Shown in pieces: positions 58,222 through 64,000 of a stretch of DNA of 64,000 bases. Where the stretch lies: NCBI GenBank assembly GCA_902362925.1, contig CABIYL010000013.1. One strand, written 5' to 3'. The position numbers were made by a program, and so were the translations under genes. The stretch is from Pseudoflavonifractor sp902362925 (lineage in GTDB: Bacteria > Bacillota > Clostridia > Oscillospirales > Oscillospiraceae). The notes beneath the pieces were generated by a model that was not told where the DNA came from, made no database searches, and worked only from the letters and a program-made list of their open reading frames with translations. The stretch's first letter is position 1. Each line of letters opens with the position of its first letter.

Positions 58222-61200
58222 TCAGCGCGCCTGCGCCTTTTTCTTCCGCTTGCTGAAGACAAAGCCGATGAGGCACACCACGGTGGCCACGGCAAAGACC
58301 ACAATCAGCGTGATATAGAGCACACGCCACCAGGTCATCACGTTCTCGGTGTGGGTGGTGGAGTTGACGCCGTTCATGGCGGCGCTGTTGGCCATGGCGT
58401 AGAGGATGTAGTGGGTGTTCTGACGGATGGCGGCGAGCATGTCGTGGTCGCCGCTGAGGGCCTCGGGAGTCCAGTAGGTGATGTTCTCACTGATGCCGAA
58501 GCCGCAGAAGGCGGTGGTGCCGTAGAGGATGGACTCCTTGGGGGCGGCCTTCAGGTCCACGCCGGTGAAGTCGGTGACGTTGTAGCCGTTGAAGTCCCAC
58601 TCACCCCGCAGAATCTGGACCATCACGCCGTAGTTGGCGCTGGGAGCCACGGCGCCGATGCGGTTGTAGGAGGACATGACGCCCAGAGCGCCGGTGGTGT
58701 AGGTATCGGCCTTGGTCTCGTCATTGACAAAGGAGGCGGGCTTGCCGTTGGCCTCAAAGGCCTGCTGCAGGTTGCGCAGCTCCAGCTCACGGGCCTTCTG
58801 CTCGGTCATGAACACGGCGATGCCGGAGCGGTTGATCTCCTGGTCGTTGAAGGCGGCGTGCTTGATGTTCACCAGGCAGCCCTTGGACTGGGCGCCCTGG
58901 ACCACAGCGGAGCCGATGTAGCCGGAGAGGATGGGGTCCTCGGAGTAGTACTCAGCGCCGCGGGAGTTGTAGGCGTGGCGGTGGATGTTCATGCCGGGGC
59001 CGATCATGATGGGCAGGTTGAGGACCAGGGTGCTTTCGCCCAGGATGATCTCGCCGTTCTCATAGGCCAGCTCCTTGTTCCAGCTGTAAGCCAGGTTCTG
59101 GGGGGCGGGAGCCACGCGGGTACCGTAGTCATAGTCGGCAGCGTCCTCGTAGGGCACGCCCTGGTAGGAGCCCTCGGTCAGGTAGTGGGAATCGGAGCCG
59201 CCGGGGCCGTCGTCAGCGGCGTACTGCAGCAGACCCACGGAGGGGATAGCGGCGATGTTGTGGAAGGCGTTGGAGGCAAAGTCCAGGAACTCCTGCACCG
59301 TGACCTTGTTGAGCAGCTCATCCCAGCGCTCGTCGTCAAAGTCGGCACCCTTCATATCGTTGATGGTCAGGGTGCTGGTGGTGTCGCCGAACACCAGGTC
59401 GGAGGTGTCCTCATCGGTGGCCAGCTCAATGAAGTCGTTGCCCAGCAGACGGGAGAGCTCCTCATTGGCGGTCAGGCCGCTGATGGTCTTGGGGAAGGTG
59501 CCGTCCCAGTCGCTGCGGGTCAGGTAGGTGACGGTGCCGGGCAGGAAGTAGTTGATGTCCATGGCGGAGTCGCCCTCGCTCAGGGCGTTGGTGATCTCCA
59601 CGCCCGCCTTGCTGACGGAGAAGGTCTCGGCGTCCACGCCGCCGGTCCAGGTCCACTTGTAGGTCTTGGCGGCGTTGCCCTCGTCGGTCATGCCGTCGGC
59701 GGTGGTGTAGCCCTGGGCGGCCAGAATGTTGTTCAGGGCGTCGTGGGCGTCGTCGCCGATGGCGAAGTAGTAGTCGCCGGGATCCACGATGAAGGTCTTG
59801 GCGTTCTCGGAGTCATAGCTGGCCAGGTTGGCCATGTCCACGTTCATGGTGATGGTCTGGCTCTCGCCGGGCTGGAGGGTGTTGGTCTTCTCGAAGTCCA
59901 TCAGCTGCACGGCGGACTTCTCAATGTGGTACTGCTTGTCGTAGTCGGTGTAGGGGGCCTGGGCGTAGAGCTGGATGACCGACTTGCCGGCTACGTCGCC
60001 GGTATTGGTGACAGTGACCGTGACGGTGGCGGTCTTCTTGTCGCCCATAATCTCCACGCTGTCCAGCTTCTGCTCAAAGGTGGTGTAGCTCAGGCCGTAG
60101 CCGAAGGGATAGACCACCTCATTGCTATAATCCCAGATGCCGTCGGTGGTGGCCACGGTGCCGTCAGGATTGGCGTAGGTACCGGCAGAGGCCTCGGCGC
60201 CGCCGTTGCCCATGACAATGTCGGCATAGCGGGTCTCATAGTAGCGGTAGCCGGTGTAGATGCCCTCGGCCTCCACCAGGTAGGAGTTGACGTTGGCGTC
60301 GTCGGAGAAGTCGTCAGCGTTGGCCCAGGGAATGTTGCCGTAGTTCATCATGGCGGGGGCCAGGGCGCTGTTCTTGGCGAACACGTCGCCCAGGTGGGCG
60401 GAGGGAGAGACGGTGCCGTTGAGCACGTCAGCCACGCCGTAGAAGCCGTAGGCGCCGGGGAAGCCGATCCACAGAATGGCGTCCACTTCGGGGTCCTCGG
60501 CCAGGCTACCCAGCTCCATGGGGTTGGCGGCGTTGATGAGCACGATGACCTTATCGAAGTTGGCCTTGGCCTCGTCCAGAATGGCCTGCTCCTCGGTGCT
60601 CAGGCTGAGGATGTTGCCGGTGACGGTCTCCACGCCGTCGGCCAGACCGGCCTCGTCGGGATAGTAGCCGTCGCCGTTCTCGCCGCCGGGACGGCCAAAG
60701 ACCACGATGGCCGCGTCGCTGTACTCACTGTACTGGCTGTTGTAGTCGGGATTCAGAGCGGCCAGCTCGTCCAGAGTCAGCTCGCAGGGGTCGTTGTAGG
60801 ACGTGATGGAGGTGTACTGGGGCATGATGCCGCCGCCGAACTGGGGCGTGGCCCACTCCTCACCCACAAAATTGGCCTCGTAGGCGGCCAGCATGGAGGG
60901 GTTGATCTGGAAGCCCCGCTCGGCAAAGGCGTCGAAGATCTCCACGGTGGCCTTGCCGTCGGGAGTGCTGCCGCCGTTGTTGCCGTAGACGGGAGCGTAG
61001 CTGCGGATGCCGAAGAGGGTGATCTTGGAATCACTGGCAATGGGCAGGGCGTCATTGTCGTTCTTCAGCAGGGCGTAGGTCTCCTGGGACTCCCGGATGG
61101 CGAACTCCTTAAAGCCCTCATAGGCCTCCTGGGCGGTGGTGAAGTCGGACTGGTAGATCCAGGCGTCCTCGGCGTCGTCGGACTCGGAGGTCACCATCAC

Positions 61201-61335
61201 CTGGCTGCGGGTGCCGAAGAAGGCGTCCACAGAGGTGCGGTAGAGCTCAAAAATGTTGGCGGCCATCATGGAGAAGACCAGGAACAGGGCACAGACTGCG
61301 GTCAGACCGCGCCATACTTTGGGTTTCTTGAACAT
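58222..61335 (-). CDS. membrane-anchored GH3 glycosidase with permuted domain order
   Basis: A 1037-residue protein with membrane helices at both ends (TAVCALFLVFSMMAANIF near the start and LYITLIVVFAVATVVCLI near the end), so the enzyme part is outside. The order is unusual: the GH3 C-terminal alpha/beta domain first (about 85-370), an Fn3-like domain (about 390-500, after YPFGYGLSYTTFE), and the catalytic TIM barrel last (about 610-960, with KHAAFNDQE and a probable nucleophile Asp in NVTDFTG). This order is known from Ruminococcus albus-type beta-glucosidases. GGAGG precedes the ATG at 61335. Sugar specificity cannot be read. Confidence 0.85.
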   Translation of the reverse strand: MFKKPKVWRGLTAVCALFLVFSMMAANIFELYRTSVDAFFGTRSQVMVTSESDDAEDAWIYQSDFTTAQEAYEGFKEFAIRESQETYALLKNDNDALPIASDSKITLFGIRSYAPVYGNNGGSTPDGKATVEIFDAFAERGFQINPSMLAAYEANFVGEEWATPQFGGGIMPQYTSITSYNDPCELTLDELAALNPDYNSQYSEYSDAAIVVFGRPGGENGDGYYPDEAGLADGVETVTGNILSLSTEEQAILDEAKANFDKVIVLINAANPMELGSLAEDPEVDAILWIGFPGAYGFYGVADVLNGTVSPSAHLGDVFAKNSALAPAMMNYGNIPWANADDFSDDANVNSYLVEAEGIYTGYRYYETRYADIVMGNGGAEASAGTYANPDGTVATTDGIWDYSNEVVYPFGYGLSYTTFEQKLDSVEIMGDKKTATVTVTVTNTGDVAGKSVIQLYAQAPYTDYDKQYHIEKSAVQLMDFEKTNTLQPGESQTITMNVDMANLASYDSENAKTFIVDPGDYYFAIGDDAHDALNNILAAQGYTTADGMTDEGNAAKTYKWTWTGGVDAETFSVSKAGVEITNALSEGDSAMDINYFLPGTVTYLTRSDWDGTFPKTISGLTANEELSRLLGNDFIELATDEDTSDLVFGDTTSTLTINDMKGADFDDERWDELLNKVTVQEFLDFASNAFHNIAAIPSVGLLQYAADDGPGGSDSHYLTEGSYQGVPYEDAADYDYGTRVAPAPQNLAYSWNKELAYENGEIILGESTLVLNLPIMIGPGMNIHRHAYNSRGAEYYSEDPILSGYIGSAVVQGAQSKGCLVNIKHAAFNDQEINRSGIAVFMTEQKARELELRNLQQAFEANGKPASFVNDETKADTYTTGALGVMSSYNRIGAVAPSANYGVMVQILRGEWDFNGYNVTDFTGVDLKAAPKESILYGTTAFCGFGISENITYWTPEALSGDHDMLAAIRQNTHYILYAMANSAAMNGVNSTTHTENVMTWWRVLYITLIVVFAVATVVCLIGFVFSKRKKKAQAR

Positions 61336-61425
61336 ATCCATCCTCCTAAAAATAGCATTGCGGAACTGCAAGAGAACTTCCTCCCATTCGCCTCCTCTCT
61401 GTGCGCTCCAGCCGGAACGCGTCCG

Positions 61426-62022
61426 TTACTTGCGGAAAATGATTTTGAGAATGGGGAAATAGACCCAGAAGGAGATGATGCAGTTGATCAGCATGGTGAT
61501 CAGATCCGCCGTTGTCTCCCCTGCCGCGCCCATGTTCAGCGTCTCCATAAAGAACTGGTACACGGGCGCCTTGTACAGGCCCTGAAGAGCCGCGGCGATG
61601 AGGGTGATTGCCACATAGGCCACCAGATACCAGCAGGCCGCTTTCCCCATGGAGCTCTTGGACTTGAAGGTCACGTTGCGCTGGGCGAAAAAGTTGATGA
61701 CCTGGGCGATGAGCAGCGTCACCTGGACCGCCAGGAAGTAGGCCAGGCCGCCGCCTCCTCCGTCGGCGATGGCGCCGGCGGGGTAGTTGAAGATGTAATA
61801 GACGCTCCCGTCAAAATTGTGGCCCACCGGGAGAATCTGAAAGGTGGTGTTCACCAGGTCGGTCATGCCGAACAAGCTCTTGAACAGGGGCATGATGATC
61901 ATCTGAAGCACGGTGATGCCGTTGCTCAGCATGAAGAATACCAGGAACTGGGCTATTCCAGGGTGTTTGTCCCGGAAGCGGGTCCAGGGATTGCCGCCGG
62001 AGCGGGTCTTTGCTTCTTCCAT
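61426..62022 (-). CDS. GtrA-family polysaccharide-related membrane protein
   Basis: A 198-residue protein with four membrane helices and the GtrA family mark VINFFAQRNVTF. GtrA-type proteins are thought to move lipid-linked sugars across the membrane. Family membership is good but the role here, between GH2 and GH3 genes, is unclear. AAAGGAG precedes the ATG, 1 nt after the GH2 stop. Confidence 0.8.
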   Translation of the reverse strand: MEEAKTRSGGNPWTRFRDKHPGIAQFLVFFMLSNGITVLQMIIMPLFKSLFGMTDLVNTTFQILPVGHNFDGSVYYIFNYPAGAIADGGGGGLAYFLAVQVTLLIAQVINFFAQRNVTFKSKSSMGKAACWYLVAYVAITLIAAALQGLYKAPVYQFFMETLNMGAAGETTADLITMLINCIISFWVYFPILKIIFRK

Positions 62023-62023
62023 A

Positions 62024-64000
62024 TCAGTTCTCCTTTTTTCCCACCTGGAAGGTCAGCTCCACACTCTGGGTCTGGGGGGCGATGATGCGCAGGGTGGCGG
62101 TGCCCGTCTGGCCGGTGGTCCTGACGTAGGTGCCGCACATGCCGCCGTCGGAGCAGATAGTGTCAGGCCCGATGAGCTCCACAGGCCCGGACACCTCAAA
62201 GCGGACGGGCAGCTGGGCATAGGGGGCGGTGGAGCCGTTCTCGTCCACAATGCGCACCCGGATGGCGGCGGCATCGTAGGTGTCCCCTTCCGTGAGGACA
62301 GTGGTGCTGGCGTCGGCAGACAGGCTCAGTCTGGCATTGGAGGACTTGGAGATCTCGGCCACCACCTTGCCGTCCTTCACCGCCTGGAAGCGGTACACCG
62401 GCGCGGAGGTGCCCCAGTTCTCAAAGTACTTGGCGTACAGACGGGAGAAGGTGCCCGGACCGGCCAGGTAGCGCACCGCCCGCAGACCGGTCTTGAGGAT
62501 GTACTTGGCGGGAATCTTTACGCCGAAGCGCTGGATGGCCAGCAGGGAGTCCTTGAGGGCCTCGGCCTTGCGGTGGCTCCAGCCCTCTCCCTTCTCGATG
62601 GCGTCGCCGATGGTGTCGTTGAAGGGGATGGGCGGGTGCTTCAGGTGCTTCCACCGCTTGCCGGTGGGGCGGTACTCGCCCAGCTGGCGGTCGCCTCGCC
62701 AGACCCGGACAAAGTCGGCGTTGGTGAAGATGTAGTTGTCGCCGATGCTGCCGGCGGGGTAGTCGCCGATGTCCATCTCGGAACCCACCGCCAGCACAGG
62801 CGCGGCATCTCCCGCGGAGGAGTAGACCGCCGCGGCCAGCTTGTGGTTGCGGAACATGTCCAGCACGCCGTGGTAGCAGATGCGGTCGCCGGAGCCGAAG
62901 TCGCCGTGGGTGTAGTAGTCGGCCATGCACCAGCCAAAGCCGCCGGCCACCTCGTCCTTGCCGTAGATGGCGTCCAGCACGGTGGCGAACCGGAGGGCGT
63001 GGTCCAGCCGGTTGGCGGCGGTGTCAAAGGACTTGGTGGGGTACATGTGGCCGTTGTACTCGCTGATGAGATACCCCTTCTCCTTGCCGCCGGAGATGAG
63101 CCACTTGGGCAGCAGGCCGCCGTTGTTGCCGGCGTGGGAGAAGTCGTTGAAGGAGTACACGTCCTCCAGCAGGCTGCTCTTCCAGATGTACCGCACGCCG
63201 CTGGTCTGGCGGGAGGGATCCAGCTCATGGGCAATGGCGTTGGTGCGGGTGTAGAAGGGGTCGTCGTCCTGGGACTCGTTGATGCGCACGCCCCACAGGA
63301 TGATGGAGGGGTGGTTGCGGTACTGGAGCACCATGTCCCGGGTGTTGTCACAGGCCACGTCCTTCCAGTGCTCGCCGCCGATGTGCTGCCAGCCGGGGAT
63401 CTCGGTGAATACCAGCAGGCCCAGCTCGTCGCAGGCGTCCAGGAAGTGGTGGGACTGGGGGTAGTGGCTGGTGCGCACCGCGTTGCACTGGAGCTCGTAC
63501 TTGAGAATCTCGGCGTCGTGGCGCTGGACCGAGGCCGGCATGGCGTAACCCACGTAGGGGTAGCTCTGGTGCCGGTTCAGACCACGGATTTTCAGCTTCT
63601 TCCCGTTGAGGTAGAAGCCGTCCTTCTCAAACCGGGCGGTGCGGAATCCGAAGCGCACCTTCTTCACGTCCAGCACATTGCCGGCGGCGTCCTTCAGGGC
63701 TGCTTCCAGTGTGTAGAGGGCGGGGCTGTCGGGGGACCAGGTCTGCGCTCCGGACACCGGGCAGGGGAAATTGTGAATCTCAGCCTCCGCCTTGGCCGCG
63801 CCGGTAAAGACCGTCCTGCCGTCGCCGTCCAGGATGGTCAGGCCCACCGTGTCCGCCATGGCGCTGTTCTCCAGCGTCAGGTCCACCAGAGCCTTGTCCA
63901 GCTCGGGGGTGCGGACGAACACGTCAGCCAGGAAGGCGGGTTCCTTCACCTCCAGGTACACCTCACGGTAGATGCCGCCGAAGGTCATGTAGTCGATGAC
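62024..64000 (-). CDS. GH2-family glycosidase (5' end outside the window)
   Basis: An open frame of at least 658 codons entering from the right edge. It begins within the sugar-binding domain (VIDYMTFGGIYREVYLEV), so about 150-180 N-terminal residues are missing. Then come the GH2 beta-sandwich, the TIM barrel with the acid/base Glu in VRINES (codon 63275-63277) and the nucleophile Glu in LISEYNG (63059-63061), and a C-terminal Ig/invasin-like domain. Beta-galactosidase or beta-glucuronidase activity is typical of the family; no signal peptide can be judged. First visible gene of the glycosidase operon. Confidence 0.87.
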   Translation of the reverse strand, partial: VIDYMTFGGIYREVYLEVKEPAFLADVFVRTPELDKALVDLTLENSAMADTVGLTILDGDGRTVFTGAAKAEAEIHNFPCPVSGAQTWSPDSPALYTLEAALKDAAGNVLDVKKVRFGFRTARFEKDGFYLNGKKLKIRGLNRHQSYPYVGYAMPASVQRHDAEILKYELQCNAVRTSHYPQSHHFLDACDELGLLVFTEIPGWQHIGGEHWKDVACDNTRDMVLQYRNHPSIILWGVRINESQDDDPFYTRTNAIAHELDPSRQTSGVRYIWKSSLLEDVYSFNDFSHAGNNGGLLPKWLISGGKEKGYLISEYNGHMYPTKSFDTAANRLDHALRFATVLDAIYGKDEVAGGFGWCMADYYTHGDFGSGDRICYHGVLDMFRNHKLAAAVYSSAGDAAPVLAVGSEMDIGDYPAGSIGDNYIFTNADFVRVWRGDRQLGEYRPTGKRWKHLKHPPIPFNDTIGDAIEKGEGWSHRKAEALKDSLLAIQRFGVKIPAKYILKTGLRAVRYLAGPGTFSRLYAKYFENWGTSAPVYRFQAVKDGKVVAEISKSSNARLSLSADASTTVLTEGDTYDAAAIRVRIVDENGSTAPYAQLPVRFEVSGPVELIGPDTICSDGGMCGTYVRTTGQTGTATLRIIAPQTQSVELTFQVGKKEN

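Noticed and set aside
58141..62085. A 1314-codon plus-strand open frame across the GH3 and GtrA genes
   Set aside because: It is antisense to clear enzyme genes, is Gly/Val/His-rich low complexity and crosses gene boundaries.

Overview
The window comes from a spore-forming, anaerobic, fairly GC-rich Firmicute, most likely Oscillospiraceae (Clostridium cluster IV, Flavonifractor/Pseudoflavonifractor-like). Evidence: strong AGGAGG-type ribosome sites throughout, a sigma-K gene fragment, pyruvate formate-lyase, AGCS and KdgT transporters, and a Tn1549-like conjugative element. This placement is inference; there is no rRNA in the window. A 290-base run of N (44884-45173) is an assembly gap.

Positions 1 to about 38703 are one integrative conjugative element (ICE), read almost wholly on the minus strand. 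In transcription order from the right end it carries: a RepA_N-like replication gene with a 23-bp iteron-like array, ParA and ParB, a small winged-helix gene, a cluster of hypothetical genes including two with YodL-like domains, a 2914-residue ArdC/MutS-I/N6-methylase/SNF2-helicase protein with TnpV encoded in another frame inside it, a TOPRIM primase-like gene, a palindrome cluster that is the best oriT candidate, a MobC protein fused to an MT-A70 methyltransferase, a MOBP relaxase, PcfB, a secreted membrane protein, a sortase, a secreted stalk-domain protein, a 2000-residue CnaB-repeat adhesin, and VirD4, VirB2-like, VirB6, VirB3 (PrgI), VirB4 and NlpC/P60 (VirB1-like) transfer genes. A plus-strand toxin-antitoxin pair sits inside the transfer operon. 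At the far left are a SLOG-domain gene and a divergent HTH regulator. The integrase and left end lie outside the window, and I see no antibiotic-resistance cargo.

The right end of the ICE lies inside sigK. Residues 1-66 of sigma-K are encoded just right of the junction, and the frame then runs into element DNA and stops. The element therefore sits where skin-type elements sit in other spore formers; the rest of sigK should be left of the window.

From 38.9 to 43.8 kb is ordinary chromosome: a three-gene membrane-protein operon and a divergently spaced TetR gene sharing a TGAAC-N3-GTTCA operator, then a Crp/Fnr regulator, a ferredoxin and NapH-like membrane protein pair, and an AlkD glycosylase. 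From 43.8 to 51.8 kb is a sugar-acid catabolic operon (KdgT permease, DUF1537 kinase, PdxA2, LarA-like nickel racemase/epimerase, glycerate kinase) behind a consensus sigma-54 promoter, with its PrpR/PAS/AAA+ activator upstream. Then come an alanine/glycine symporter, a family-2 glycosyltransferase, and a pyruvate formate-lyase operon in which the glycyl-radical domain is a separate 80-residue gene. The window ends with a minus-strand glycosidase operon (GH2, GtrA-like, membrane-anchored GH3, small membrane protein); the GH2 gene is cut by the window edge.
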